A model generated the notes under the pieces. The model was not told the origin of the DNA. It ran no database searches and saw only the letters and a program-made list of their open reading frames with translations. A stretch of DNA of 64,000 nt from Congeria kusceri (taxonomy: Eukaryota > Mollusca > Bivalvia > Myida > Dreissenidae). Position 1 is the stretch's first letter, and each line of letters starts with the position of its first letter. Below are positions 1-12,928 of the stretch, piece by piece. The DNA is taken from positions 41,893,048 to 41,957,047 of the forward strand of contig CM051034.1 in the NCBI GenBank assembly GCA_027627225.1, in the 5' to 3' direction. Made by a program: the position numbers and the translations under genes.

Positions 1-117
1 AGTTGTTCATACGCGCATGCACTTTTTGATGTAAGTATAAGCACTGTATTGTATGTCATTTAAGATTTCCATACATTTTATCAGACGGTGCAAGTTGGCA
101 GTTCTGTTGCTCGTTAA

Positions 118-1050
118 AATGGTCCGAATGTCGGACACATGCCCTCCCGGACATATGCCCTCCCGATTATTGTTAGTCAGGCGGACATATGCCCTCCCGG
201 ACATTTGCCACCCCGAACACATGCCCTCCCGTTAATACACCACCCGGACACTGGCCCTCCCGTAACTCGTCTTTCGCTTGACTCAAGCCTTGAGACGTTC
301 AACCGAGGTGCAGTGCACTAGATGCTTCACATCGGACACTAAAACACTTAGGCCGCCTCTGGAGTAGAGTGTCTCCTGTATCCCCAGTCTTCTGGGGACG
401 ATGGCCACGTCGATAAATTTTCATCGCACACACGTCCGTCCAACTATATGCTCTGGCAAAAACATTTTTTATTTAAAAGTTTTTATAAATATATTCAGTC
501 GTCTTTATAAATTGTTTAGAAATACATAAAAGCAACTTGATACATGTAAGAATGAATGTAAGACAACTAAATTAGGTCTACTTCACTTTGTACGATCCTC
601 TTTATTTCAATAACTTTTATTATTATGCAACAACTTATATAATTCCCATCGTATTGTTGACTTGGTATCTTTCTTTGTATACATTAATGTAGTAGCACAT
701 CTTAAGACATTCTTGTTTGCTACCTATAATTCCATATATGCTGTTTGACCTTATTAGTTACCGACCATCAATTAATTAATCAAAAACTTTTGGTCGGAAC
801 ATTATTCATGTCACTACTTCTTAATAATTAAATGTGTTAATTTGAGCAATATTTTTCAAACTGTAAAAGCGTCTTTAAGGAATTATAACACACATTAAAC
901 ATAGCAGGAGGGCCAGTGTCCGGGTGGCATATTAACGGAAGAGCATGTGTCCGGGGTGGCAAATGTCCGGGAGGGCATATGTCCGCCTGACTTAAAATAA
1001 TCGGGAGGGCATATGTCCGGGAGGGCATGTGTCCGAATAACGAATGGTCC
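118..1050. mobile_element. Non-autonomous foldback DNA element with 8-bp target-site duplication
   Basis: Two ~140-bp arms in opposite orientation (about 126-262 and 903-1042) flank ~640 bp of AT-rich DNA without an ORF. Each arm is itself built from short repeats containing GGACATATGCCCTCCCGG or its complement. The direct repeat AATGGTCC sits just outside both arms (118-125 and 1043-1050), which fits an 8-bp target-site duplication of the hAT or P type. No transposase is encoded, so it would depend on enzymes supplied elsewhere. The superfamily is inferred from duplication length only. Confidence 0.6.
291..409 (+). repeat. Dispersed repeat copy, nested in the foldback element
   Basis: About 120 bp starting GAGACGTTCAACCGAGG matches, in reverse complement, 6928-7070 inside intron 3 of the lipid phosphatase gene. 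Shared blocks include the GAGGTGCAGTG segment, GTCTCCTGTATC and TCTTCTGGGG.CGATGGCCA. Function unknown; it is a copy of a repeat family. Confidence 0.55.
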
Positions 1051-2308
1051 TACCCAAACTGGTCCTATCCAGAATATTCAATAGTTTAATGAGCTAGAAG
1101 ACAACTTTGATGCCAGTGATGCAGGTAGGTGATAGGATCATCATCATTTGATATAAATTAATTGATAGTAACTATTAACATGAGTTTTGTGACATTGACA
1201 GTTGTTGACTTGATGACTCTTGAGCATATCAAGTATCACTGGATCTCTCAGTATAAGCCTCACAGTTAAATATGAATCTTAATGTTCTTAAAGTGTTTAA
1301 ACAATTTCATACTGTATAAGATGTCAAAAATGCATTTTAAAGCCTCATTTAAGGTGACAATTGTCAAATTTATATTAAACAATTAAAACAGACATTTAAA
1401 TGTCTGGTACAATTGTATTATTGTATGTGTAAGCTTCTATTATACCCAGCGTCAGAATACTGTTTGAGATTTTAATACCGTTTAAAATAAAAACACCGAT
1501 CCTCCAAGTAAACTGTTTATAAACACTTACTTTGTTTATTTGCTAGTGTGGTGATTTTCACAAGTTCCATGTTTTTCATGAATAACTGTACTGCTAACAG
1601 TAATATCATTTGTTATAAACTGGACAAGTCATTTTGAGGGCCGTCTCTGAAATGTTTGTACAGTAATTGAAGTTCAAAATATATAATAGTTATACATGCA
1701 ACAATTTACGAACTAAAAATCACTTGGTAAGTTTCTGACCACTATAATAAGTAAATTTGCATAGAAAAACATTTTGCTTTTTTTTAATTACCTTTGTTTT
1801 CTCAATGTGTTGTACCAATGTCTTTATTCAATTCTGATACTAGTATAGGTTTATTAGACGACCCTTGAAATTGAAACACTTCACTGACCACAATAATGGG
1901 ATTTTTCCATGCAAACATCATGCATAGGGTTTTGCATTTTGTTTATGGGAAACTAGGACACCAAATGTTTTTAAATGTAAACAATCAAGTGGAAATAAAA
2001 CAAGTCAAATTTCATTTATTTTAAGAAAATGTAAACTAGTGTTTGGTCATAATGTTTAATATTATGTGTTGATAAAATCTTGGTTAAATATTGGTGGTTG
2101 TCTTGACTTGCAGCACCTTGTGTGTGCCTTTAAGGGAACGTTCAACATCAAAATCCTCATGGCAGCGTCATACAATTATATGCGCCTAATCTTTAAACAA
2201 TATATTGTTTTTACAATACATAAAGTTAATTGATACAAATGATTTTTTTCTATGACAAAATGTCAGATTTAAATTCCTAACATTCAAAAAAAAAAGCAAT
2301 ACTTTTCG
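1051..2308. other. AT-rich spacer, nothing recognised
   Basis: No long ORF, tandem repeat or paired arms seen. The stretch is uniformly AT-rich and has stops in all frames. Confidence 0.6.
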
Positions 2309-3740
2309 TGCTCGGTGAGCTATTGGTATAGGGGACCTCTCCTGCGTTGTCCGTCGTCTGTATGCCGTCAACAATTGGGTTCGTATTTACGCTGGAGACT
2401 GCACTTTTTATCCAATCTTAACCAAACTTGCACAGTTTGTGTATGACAATAAAATTTTGGATGGGATTGTTATTGGGTCAGATCACACCGGTAACACTAG
2501 AGTTATTGCCCCCTTTTCATGCGAAAAAAGTGCAATAATGCCTTTTTCCAACATATAGACTTTATTTTCCATCCAATCTTAACCAAACTTTCACAGTTTG
2601 TTTATGACCATCAGATCTCAGCAGATGCCAAAAATGGGCCAGATCGTGTTTCAAACACCAGAGTTGTTGCCCTTTGTTTATTAAAAAAAATATACAAAAT
2701 GGACATTATTCAGGATAGAGACTTCATTTTTCATCCAATTTTCACCAATCTTGCACAGTTTGTCTATTACCATGAGATTACAGTTGAAGTCGAATATAAG
2801 CAAGATCGGACCAGAAATGCCAGAGTTATTGCCCTGTGTTTGTGAAAAAAAAAGCAACGATGGACATTATTTAGGATAGAGACTTCATTTTTCATCCAAT
2901 TTTCACCAATCTATTATCTTGCACAGTTTGTCTATGACCATAACATTAAAAGTGAAGTCGAATATAAGCAAAATCGGGCCAGAAACACCAGATTTATTGC
3001 CCTTTGTTTGTGAAAAAAAATATACAAAAATGGACATTATTCAGGATAGAGACTTCATTTTCATCCAATCTTCACCAATCATGCATAGTTTGTCTATGAA
3101 CGTAAGGCTACAGGTGAAGTCGAATATGAGCATGATCAGGCCAGAAACACCGGAGTTATAGCCCCTTGTATTTGGAAGAAAACATCAACAAGTTATCAAT
3201 GATTGGCTTGTACACACGATTTTTTATTCCATGTTGACCAAACTTACACAGTTTGCGTATGACCATAAAAATTGATTGATAACATTTGATTTCCAACAGT
3301 TGCAAACTTTGCATGCATTTATTTGTACATGTAATATTGATGTCTTCAGAGCCTGCATTAACATAATTTATCATCATTGGACAGAAAAATATCACAGAAA
3401 AACCAAAACTTGACCGTATAGCAGAGCCATCGCAATTATCGCATTGCAACTAGTTCTCTAAAACTGTCTGCGAAAAAGACTACTGTTTCTGCATTTTCCA
3501 GCATTGTCACTGACTTAATGGAAAAGGATCAGGTAAGAATATCGGGAAAAATGATTGAGAACCATTAGCAAAACACCGCACATCCACTACCCAACTCATA
3601 CTTTAGTTTTAAATCAAATTGATCCTATCCCCCTTTGCATATTGTTCATGTACATTAATTTTCAAATCTGACACAGCAGTGTGGTCTTCATGTGTACCAG
3701 TTCTCAGGTGAGCGCTTTGGGCCATCATGGCCCTCTTGTT
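2309..3740 (+). repeat. Dispersed element with ~160-bp internal tandem units
   Basis: Five to six tandem units of about 160-168 bp run from ~2395 to ~3290. Each holds GACTTCATTTTTCATCCAAT, TTGCACAGTTTGTCTATGAC, GAAGTCGAATAT and GTTATTGCCC. The ends are bordered by related GGTGAGC motifs (CTCGGTGAGCTATTGG near 2311, CAGGTGAGCGCTTTGGGCC near 3705). The short ORFs across it are the repeat translated. The ends look like those of a repeat I recall from bivalve genomes; no coding capacity is evident. Confidence 0.6.
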
Positions 3741-4110
3741 TTGTGAACTTGCCTGTATATGTCTCACTGATTTTCATCAATTATTATCAAACAACAAAAT
3801 ATCTTAATATTTAATGTATATTTTATAGGCAGACATCGCTTTTGTAAATAATATCTCTCACGAGTGGTTTTCGTCAATTTGTTTTTCCTGCAAATGGCAG
3901 TTATTTTTTTCATGACATCAGGATATTGACATAGGATAATCATAAAATACCAACATCTAGAATTATGGTGCCTGTGTGACTGCATGTAATGATATATGTG
4001 GACACAATGTCAATGTTAATGTTTCATGTTGATATTGTGTTTGTAATTTTGTTCATAAATAAAAGGTGCCAACTGTTGAATTAATATTGTTTTGCAATTA
4101 TAACTTGTAT
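3741..4110. other. Spacer, nothing recognised
   Basis: AT-rich sequence with no supported gene or repeat. Confidence 0.5.
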
Positions 4111-4226
4111 GAGGCATGTCTTGGGAAAATCGGGCTTAATGCATGTGCGTTAAGTGTCGTCCGACAGATAAGCCTGTGCGGACTGCACAGGCTAATCTGT
4201 TGGATGACACTTTCTGCCTACAGTGG
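4111..4226 (+). repeat. Foldback repeat M1, half copy
   Basis: Starts GAGGCATGTCTTGGGAAAA and carries the M1 family hairpin (AGCCTGTGCGGACTGCACAGGCT). Only the left half of the ~250-bp element seen at 8346, 23714, 24219 and 26390 is clear here. Confidence 0.65.
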
Positions 4227-4383
4227 TCATCAAAAGTAGCGGTTTTGCCAAAAAACCTGGAAATCTTATAATACAGTCTGGTTCAAAATTCATTTAATAG
4301 TGCAGGGCTTTCTGATATAATAGATGCCTCATTGTAAAATGTATAAATGTTGAAATATTTTAAAGTTAGAGGTTGTATTTCAG

Positions 4384-4517
4384 GTTCAACAAGCAGTCAG
4401 TTTGGTGCAGACCTTTGTGTCAGAAGCAGTCCTTGTTGCTTCCAAAATGAAGACACTAAGTGGTACACATATGAAAGCAGAAATTGGAATGAGAGTTTTT
4501 CTCATCTTCTTCTTTTT
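4384..4517 (+). CDS. PLPP4/PLPP5: PLPP4/5-like exon 1 (first coding exon)
   Basis: Acceptor CAG at 4381-4383 and donor GTAAGT at 4518. ATG 4447 opens the frame; the exon ends in the first membrane segment (MRVFLIFFF), phase 2. An acceptor in front implies an upstream non-coding exon that was not identified. Confidence 0.8.
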
Positions 4518-7500
4518 GTAAGTATTTATGACTTTGTTGTTTATGTGGCTGTACATGATGTAACATACAGTATGGGAGATAACTCCAGCAAGTTTGCAAA
4601 CCAGGCATACAAGAGTTAACCTATATGTCATATATTCTGATATTTTATTGACATTGCACTGAGTGTTGAGCTTATTTTTATGAAGGAAACAAATATAGTG
4701 ATTATTCTTGAAATCTGCGAATTTAGTGTACTTTTTATATAGGGCTAAATCTGCTGGAACGTCTCATCGCCGAAAGACCATTTATGTGGTGCAAACTTAA
4801 AAGTTTAAATGTTCATTACTTTCCTTTATTTGCGACAATAAAGTTATAAATCAACGTATTTTACTTAAAGAACACCTAAACTGCTTAGCATGTGCCAAAA
4901 TTTACCTTGAACATGCGTTAAATTCCGATTTAAACTTGCAAATAAATCTACATTCATGTACAGTCCACCATGTTTACCTTGCCTTGTTTAACCCTTCAAA
5001 TATGCTTCAACCAATCGGATGATGAATGATAGAATTGAATGACCAATCGAAATGACGCAATCTTCTCAGTGTAGCAGAATATCGATTAAAATTTACACAG
5101 TGGAGGACAGCGAGATGTGTTGAAAATGCAATAGTGTGTAGGTTTAAATTGGTGTTGCATCCAAAATGGAAGTGCTATCGTACAAATATTTCTGAAACAT
5201 TATTGAGGAATAAATTCGCTTTGCAGGTATTGAAATTTTATTAAGAAATATTAATGCCTACCATGCCATTTCAGCGTGTGAAAGTAGCGACGAAAATCCT
5301 GTTGCTACTCTATAGACATATAGGGAGAAATTTCCACCGCAGAATTGGTCTTTCCCCGGTTAGGCCTCGTCAATATTGTCCATATAAAAAGTAGCTCAAT
5401 ATTGGCACAGGGCCTAACTTGTTATGCTAACGTGACTCAAACTGACCATCATCATATAGCTGATGAAGACTATGAGATACAGTCGAAATATACTAGCAAG
5501 TAAATTAAGTTTGTTCTGTGTCAGTGAATTTCAAGAATCATGGATTATCCAGAACAAGAGAACAACATCTATAGTTGAAATATAGTGATGTCTTTAACAT
5601 GTTTGTATGTTTATTTGATCAGCTACACAGATAAGGCACCGGGGTTCAGAAGGAAAATTCAGCCTGAGGAATATTGGGTGTACAACTTCCCCAGATCAGA
5701 AAGCTACTATCCCAGCAGCTATTTATGGGTATGAAATTATAATGAATGCCTTGGACTTTGAAATGCAATATGCTTTATGGCTTGGCGAAACATTTATTTT
5801 ATATAGTTTTACTGAACCATCTGATTTATACTTTATCCCCTCTGTTCACTTAATTATCAAAGTGTCAAAATATACTAGCAGAAGAGATTAGCTACCAATT
5901 TGACATCTCTTGCAAGTATATTATTACAAGTTAACAATCATCAAAAATAGCAGAGTGTTTGAAAACATGTCAAATTTATGTTCTTTTGACCATTCAGTTG
6001 TTTGTCTAACAGCAATTTTAATTACGCACAGTTGCATCTTTCCATTCCTGCCAATACAAAAAAAAAATGTATCAAATTGTGTATCTTTGGTCAGAATTCC
6101 CTTCTTTCTTGAGCTTGTCCTATATATTGTAATTGTTGTATTGGGATTGATCATTTTGTGTAACCATTTTGTTGAAAGAAAACACTTTATGTGCTCTATG
6201 TTACCGCTTGCTGTCTGCATTTCCATTGCCAGCTGACATTGTTTTGTGTGCCGTCCCTCACTGCCTGGTGCGTGTACCAATTCACCAAGGACCGTGTTGA
6301 TACAGTCCAGTTTCTGCTAGGTATTTTATTGAGTTCGTCAGATATTGTTTTGTTTTATTTACTTTTTTCCAATAAGTAAGTGTTTTTTGGATAAATAAGT
6401 GATTTGTTTTGATAGCATCCACTTATAAACAATGTTTAATGATATAAACCAATATATTTTGAATATTTATTTCAAATCTTCAAGTTGACCATTTACAAAA
6501 AAACAACAAAAAAACAACAAAAAACAATTAGTTTGGGCATGTAACCTGAAACAAACATTTTTTACGCCTAAGTTTGTTATGTAGTTTGCATAGCCACTTA
6601 CCCCCAAGTCTCTGATTTTTTTTATTTGTTCACATTTGGAGAAATCCTTACTTCGTTTCTTTATTTTTATTTATGTGTTGTTGTTTTTACGTACTGTAAT
6701 TACTCTATATGTTGGGCACTTAAAAATAATTAAATTTTTTGCTGTCCCAATTTTTAGAAGCAGAAAAAAAAAAATTCTCTGGTTTGTCCCAATATTTAGA
6801 ATCTCCAATTGAGGTACAAAACTATTATTGGTAAGGTTCGATTGCGTAATGGGTGTGTATATTAATCCCTTTAAAACGAGCGTGTGTGTAGTTTTTTTTT
6901 ATCGAGTGCACCGGGATTTTCTTCCATATGGCCATCGCCCCCAGAAGACTTGCTAGTTGGGTTATGGGGGATAGTGCAAGATACAGGAGACGCCCTGTTC
7001 CAGAGGCGACCCTGGGTCTTTTAGTGCCCGGTGTGAAGCACCTAGTACACTGCACCTCGGTTTAACGTCTCATGCGAAAGAAATGTGTTTCTTTTTACTG
7101 AGATTACTCTTACTTGTACATCTGCTTTCTGTTATGTTTGTCCTGTATCTTTTAATTTTGTATCATTATTGAGCCTATCTATTTTCAGGTATAAGGTCAT
7201 AGTCACACTTCTATTTACCTTTAAAAAAATATCATTGATTCATCCCTTGAAAATATATAGGTTAAAACTTACTGGGAAGTAGATCTAAGGTAGTACCATG
7301 TACCGGTATTCTAGGCTATTCTGGGTGCACAACAATGGTCCTACATTGTACTGATGCCATCAACAGACTTAACCATGTGTGTTAAAAGAGTGTACTAATA
7401 TGTCTTATTCCATTACAGGCGCATGTATGTCCGTATTTCTGGCTGGAGACATTACAAACTGTTTGAAACTAACTGTTGGACGGTATGTTATACATTGTGT

Positions 7501-9957
7501 ATTACGTCACGTTGTTTTACAATCTAGTTTGGCCCTAATAAGGTATTTGCCCCCTAGCAAAAAATAATGTATTTTTTCAAAATTCTGGAATTTTTCCTTT
7601 CCATTTAGCCAAAATGTTTCCATTTACCAAACCCAGAACAACTCTCCAACCTCAGAAAAAAGCCTAGGGTAGATTGATTGGGTGTGATTCATCTGACCTA
7701 GCATCGAAGTTTTAATGTACATCGAAACAACATCTACCTTGTCTGTCGTGTTGTCACTGCAGCCATCTGTTGTGTTAAAATGCATTTGCAACTTCACATT
7801 TTATGACAAAATGGCTGCATTGAACTTTATTGTAATATTTTTATTAAAAAGGTGGACGTTTCTTTGTATTGTATTTGTATTGTAAATTGTGCGACTTATT
7901 TTAAAAAAACTAAACTGTAATCCAGGTCATTCTTTTTATTACATTTTCCACATCATTTATTCCAAAAAGATTGATAGCAATCTAACAAGTAACCTGTTTA
8001 GGAATATTATGAAATTGTACATTTTAAATATACATAGTTATAATATCCATTAGCAAGCTAAGTGCTAAGTGGAGATCTCATGTTTAAAGCTTGTTTTTGT
8101 ACCACAGACCACGACCCGACTTTCTTGCCCGCTGCTTCCCCGATGGCAATGTGGAGGACCCAGAAAACTGTAAAGGGAGCCTAAAGGATGTCATAGACGG
8201 CTATAAGAGCTTCCCTAGCGGACACTGCGCTTGTAAGTGTGCTATGAGTAAGGAATGATCGATAGCAAAATGGCAGGCCCTCCCACCCCTTGCTGCCCCT
8301 CTGTGTTGGTCAACACAGGAATGTTCATTACCTTTTGAAATTTAATGTGTGTCGTGGGAAAACCGGGTTTAATGCATGTGCGTAAAGTGTCATCCCAGAT
8401 CAGCCTGTCCAGTCCGCACGACACTTTCTGCTTTCATGGTATTGTCTGTTTCAAGGAAGTCTCTTGTAAACATAAATCCACTGTAGGCGGAAAATGCCGT
8501 CCTTGATAAGCCATGCGGACTGCACACACTGATCCAGGACGACACTACGCACTTTCATTAAGCCTGGTTTTCCCACGACACGCCTTATATATTTTTGCAA
8601 GTAGTTGATGGCAAATGAAATGACCATGTTTAGAAAGCTTACTTAGAAACAGTCACATGATTAAAACACTGCATTTACTGAAATTATTAGAAAATGTCAG
8701 GCAATTGGTCCATCTTGACCCTGATTGTCTTGAGCAGCACTCTGTACCATTTCTGATCCTAGATGTTTGCCTATGTTAGAGAGAGGAGAATTTTGGCATG
8801 TAGTGGAGTCAGACATTGTAGGATTTGTAAATGTAAGGTGCCAAGCATATGACGAAATCATGTTGAATCAAGTTGAAAATAGGTTGGTATGCAAAATATG
8901 TATGAGGTATACACATATATAATACTGGTATTAGATGTTAAATTGTTGCTTTTTTGGGTGTGCATGACCTAGAAAAAATAAATCTGGATAGATTTGCAAT
9001 TGAAAAATATCATTACTACATGTACCTGCTTTTATCATTTTATCGTTAATGAAATGTATTGAAAAGTGGAAAAAAATATTGGGATGGTGTTTGCCAACTA
9101 TATAGATTACCTAGTTGTTTGTTTAGAAATAGTTATCTCTCATTTCAGTGTGCTTTGGCTGCCTAGGTTACATCGCACTCTATCTAGCAGGAAAACTTCA
9201 CGTGTGCAATGCTCGTGGCCGCGGCAGTTCTTGGCGGATAGTGTGCGTTATACTGCCATTGCTGTGGGCAACCCTGGTTGCTGTCTCACGAACTGCGGAC
9301 TATCACCATCACTGGCAAGGTTGGTACCATTGATAACGTTGTTGTTGTGGTAGTTGTTAGTTAATAACTATGTTATGCTCAATCTGTGACTGTTTATAAA
9401 TCATCGTTTAAATTGTGAATGGTAAATGGCATCTCATGTTCATGTGTTCAATAAAACATGGAAATCAGTAAATATTATTTAAATGAAGTTGCAAAGCTGA
9501 CATACTTAATGACTCAATATAGCCCATAATATGTGTTTAATTATAGAAGAAATAGCTTATGATTTTAGTTTATTGGTCATTAAAATATATATGTATATAT
9601 TTACATAAGCAACCCATAGAGATTTATTACTAAGTTTTTGTGGATCAACATTTTATAAAGATCTATGCAGTCAGCAGTATTATAAGAATAAGAAATTATT
9701 GATATTGTGAAAACATTTACTGTATTGCATTCCTTACTTTTCCAGACGTCACAATTGGCAGTATACTGGGACTTGCGATATCATATGTGACATATCGTTC
9801 CTATTACCCGTCTCTGATGCGTCTGAATTCTCATCTACCGTACGTGTCCATTAGTCACACTGGCCCCACTGTCACCATACCATACACTGACAGACCGCTG
9901 TCTCCAGAGGTCGCTGTGCCTATGATAGCTTCAGAGGACTTTCTGAAATCCACCTGA
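4384..9957 (+). CDS. PLPP4/PLPP5: Phospholipid phosphatase 4/5-like, PAP2 superfamily (7 exons)
   Basis: Integral membrane lipid phosphatase, expected to dephosphorylate phosphatidic acid and related lipid phosphates. Coding parts: 4447-4517, 5623-5728, 6233-6320, 7419-7482, 8108-8232, 9149-9319, 9746-9957. They join in phase to 278 aa (human PLPP4 and PLPP5 are about 265-270 aa). Six hydrophobic segments are visible near residues 15-25, 60-74, 90-104, 152-165, 183-197 and 210-225. Catalytic motifs are intact: C1 KLTVGRPRP (K105-P113), C2 PSGH (146-149) with the acid-base His149, and C3 SRTADYHHHWQD (198-209) with the nucleophile His205. IQPEEYW and YLAGKLH are hallmarks of the PLPP4/5 branch. 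The start is taken at ATG 4447; ATG 4471 is an alternative that fits the usual family N-terminus better. Sequence 4384-4446 may be 5' UTR or further coding. It cannot be assigned to PLPP4 or PLPP5 because the gene probably predates that split. Confidence 0.93.
5623..5728 (+). CDS. PLPP4/PLPP5: PLPP4/5-like exon 2
   Basis: Acceptor GATCAG, donor GTATGA. Encodes YTDKAPGF..KIQPEEYWVY, the family's first-loop signature. Ends phase 0. Confidence 0.9.
6233..6320 (+). CDS. PLPP4/PLPP5: PLPP4/5-like exon 3
   Basis: Acceptor TTGCCAG, donor GTATTT. Encodes LTLFCVPSLTAWCVY (second membrane segment) and a charged loop. Ends phase 1. Hydrophobic reading in the preceding intron is not supported as coding. 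Confidence 0.82.
6928..7070 (-). repeat. Dispersed repeat copy in PLPP intron 3
   Basis: Reverse-complement partner of 291-409; see that entry for the shared blocks. The 76-residue minus-strand ORF here is the repeat in translation. Confidence 0.55.
7419..7482 (+). CDS. PLPP4/PLPP5: PLPP4/5-like exon 4
   Basis: Acceptor CATTACAG, donor GTATGT. Carries the third membrane segment and the first part of catalytic motif C1 (CLKLTVG, then Arg split across the junction). Phase 2. Confidence 0.9.
8108..8232 (+). CDS. PLPP4/PLPP5: PLPP4/5-like exon 5
   Basis: Acceptor ACCACAG, donor GTAAGT. Completes C1 (RPRPDFLARCFPDG) and contains C2 (SFPSGHCA). Phase 1. Confidence 0.95.
8346..8586 (+). mobile_element. 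Foldback repeat M1 (MITE-like), full copy in PLPP intron 5
   Basis: Begins GTGTGTCGTGGGAAAACC and ends GGTTTTCCCACGACACGCC, so the outer ~55 bp on each side are inverted repeats. The centre holds GGAAGTCTCTTGTAAACAT, shared with other M1 copies. No coding capacity. Confidence 0.75.
9149..9319 (+). CDS. PLPP4/PLPP5: PLPP4/5-like exon 6
   Basis: Acceptor TTTCAG, donor GTTGGT (weak). Encodes YIALYLAGKLHVC and catalytic motif C3 up to HHHWQ. Phase 1. Confidence 0.93.
9746..9957 (+). CDS. PLPP4/PLPP5: PLPP4/5-like exon 7 (terminal)
   Basis: Acceptor TTCCAG. Supplies Asp209 of C3, the last membrane segment (IGSILGLAISYV), the YRSYYP motif and a ~45-residue cytoplasmic tail ending at TGA 9955-9957. 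Confidence 0.92.
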
Positions 9958-12928
9958 CCTTGGTGAAGGACGCATACCCCTCAAGAAAAGTATTAAATGG
10001 TCAGTGTTGGGTTATCGTAATGTACAACCAGAATGGTTGGACAAGTTATATGAAAAGAGCTTTTGCAGTATTATAGTTTTGAGTGCATAACACGTAGACA
10101 GCTTCGAGATGATGGATTTGCCAATATATTTCTTCTGTTTTTTTTTCAACTGCAGCGATATTTGAATGGCATTTGAAGGGTTTTATAAACTGTATATCTA
10201 AAAAGGTACAGACGCTTTCTTTGTGACATGCTACCATGTCTGTTGCAGTTGTGCAATGTCTGGAAGCATGAGTAGGACATAATGTGTGGCCAGCTCAGAG
10301 ATGACAGATTTTGTAAATAGAAACTCTTTTGCAGCATTACAATTTTTGTATGGTGACACTAATGTAAAGTGTCTGTTGAGCAGTAAATAACTTTGTTAAC
10401 ATGAGTTTTAAATTATAAGCATTATTTGCCATGAGGAAACTGAACAAATCTCACACATTGATATTTATTTTATCCTTCAAAAATGTTTAACATCTGTCAA
10501 TATTGTCCTTTTAAAGAATAGGATGGTGTGTCTTGTCGAAGCTTTTGTGATTATTTAAAAATATGAAATTGTATTGGTTTGTTAAAGAATGTAGAGTATA
10601 ACACAGGTTTCTTAACATATTGTTGGACCAATTAATACTTTCTGTTTTGCTTTTAGTCATGTTATGGTCCATTATTTAATTTCTTGGATTTGCATTTTAT
10701 TTTTTTCAATTGGTTTGTTACTCACTTAAATGCTTCTCTGTTCATGAGGTTTTTTTTGCAGTTATATATTAAAAAATGTTTCACTTGTATTTTAAACCAC
10801 ACATATATTTTAAACCATACATGTATATACAATGATGACATTCACAAAGATAGAATGCTTAGTGAAGAATGCCAGTGAAAACTTGTTCCTATTTAAAATA
10901 TACTTTTATCCTACTACATTTAGAATATAACCAACATTTTGAAGGCACCCATTAAGTGAATCACTTAATCATTTGGAGCATGTTCTTAACAGTGGCTGTT
11001 CTTGCTTTTGATTGGTTGTTTTGAGCTATACCTGCTTAGAATCTTTAGTAAGCAATATCGTATATGCACATCTACTATTCACATGTTCCAATGACATACA
11101 TGCGCACCACCAGTCAGTCCAAATGGAGGTTTTTTAATGTCTTCGCCCCGTTTTAACCAATAAGATTTTCTTTATTTATTATTAATTTTAATTTAATTTA
11201 TACTTAATCTAACTATAATGAAAGTTATTAGAAAACAGTTATTTGCGAATGCAAGAAAGTTCATTTATTAGAAAACAGTTATTTGCGAATGCAAGAAAGT
11301 TCATTTATTAGAAAACAGCTATTTGCGAATGCAATAATTGAAAAATCATGTAAAGAACAATTCATTTGTATTAAATATTATTCAGTTTGACAAACAATGT
11401 GAAATGATAAATCTGTATGCATACAAAGCGCATGAATTTCAAATGTCAGTAATTGATACATAAACATTATATTTTAATCAGTGTAGTATTTTTATTGTAG
11501 CATATATGGGCTGTATATAACCTACCTCAAGAAACTTAGTTCATTGAATTTTCCCCATAACTATTCATCAAGCTACAAAATATTCTAAATTATACTTGTT
11601 TGTTTTGTCATGTTGAAATACAAAATATTATGTATATTTATTTGAAGGGTGATTTTAATTACTTTTTATTCCAAAAGTATTGGTTCAATTATCTGTCAAG
11701 CTGTGTTTTGTTCTGTTCTTAATGTGTCACATTAATGTACCCACATTACAGATCTGTACATGAACAAGTGAATCAGATACGAGTATAGCTGCATACCTTT
11801 TGCCATTGTGTAGTTTACTTAAGTGTTCTCTCCATTATGTGTACACTGCCAAAAGGTTATGAATTTGAAGGTATTAACATTTTCTGGAATAGCAGTAAAA
11901 GTTGTATAATGTAGAAGTTATTATAAAAATTACTTGTCAAATGCAAAACTGTTAACTCTTACAACACTGGATTGTAGTCTGTTGCAACACTGGATTGTAT
12001 TCTGTTGATGGTTTACAGTGAGGTTATGGAACAGTTCTCATTACAGTGTTATTGCTCAACAGAACAGTTTTATTGTTTTTAAGGTTTAATAAAATTTAAC
12101 ATAACATCATATACAAGTAATTTGTGGGACCAATTATAAAAAAAAACTATTTCAATTTCAAACTAGACAAAATGTAAACGTTTTTAGATAAGATTTACAC
12201 ACATAGAAAGTTGTATTTGTTTATGAAATGACCCTTGGATCAGTACATGCATTTACAATTTTTGGTCCAATGTTTTACATTCATTTTGATTTTGTTTGTG
12301 CTTAATTATTTGTTGTGTTTTTGAACTGATATTACTGGCATTATTACTTTAATCTGCTTAGTGAATTTGTTACGAATAATAAAATAATAAATGCCACTCT
12401 TTTGTTGTTGTAAACTCCATGTTTCAATGGCACAGTACAAGACTCTGAGAATTCATATTTCCGTTTCAGTATCATTTCGGTAGAACGATTGTGATTTTCT
12501 GACAGTAAACATAGGCGGCTGAAGAGGGGTGGGGTGGGGCGGAAGCAGAGTACGCCCCCTCAAAGCGTCCAATAATTGATTTTTAAACCTGACAATAACT
12601 GAAACAGTCATATGCATTTTAATACCAATGACGTGTTCTTCAAAAACATTTATCGTACGTCTCAAACCCGTTATATAGTATTTTCGTTAAAATGTTCCTA
12701 TCTGACGATATTTCAACGTTCTTATATATTCCTAACATGTAACGTACGGAGATCAACGGCTGTTTGTTGGCATGGCAGTAATTGAAGATTTCCGCCCCCC
12801 CCCCCCCCTCTTAACTCAAAATCCTGTAACCGCGCCTGGACTAAATATACACATAACTTATATAAATATAACTTTTATTTCAGTTGTTTATAAATACCAT
12901 TACGAGCAGCCAATTTATTGACAAACCA
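9958..12928. other. 3' flank of PLPP gene and spacer
   Basis: Nothing coding recognised. The start must include the phosphatase 3' UTR, but its end is not certain. Contains a short 40-bp tandem repeat at 11228 and a poly-C tract near 12795. Confidence 0.55.
11228..11334 (+). repeat. 40-bp tandem repeat, 2.7 copies
   Basis: Units start ATTAGAAAACAGTTATTTGC; the first two are identical and the third, partial one has one visible substitution. Confidence 0.9.

Noticed and set aside
2519..3161. Pair of plus-strand ORFs sharing repeated residues
   Set aside because: Translations of the ~160-bp tandem units of a dispersed repeat.
5910..6236. 108-aa hydrophobic ORF just before PLPP exon 3
   Set aside because: It is in another frame and reads intron 2; the true exon is defined by splice sites and homology.
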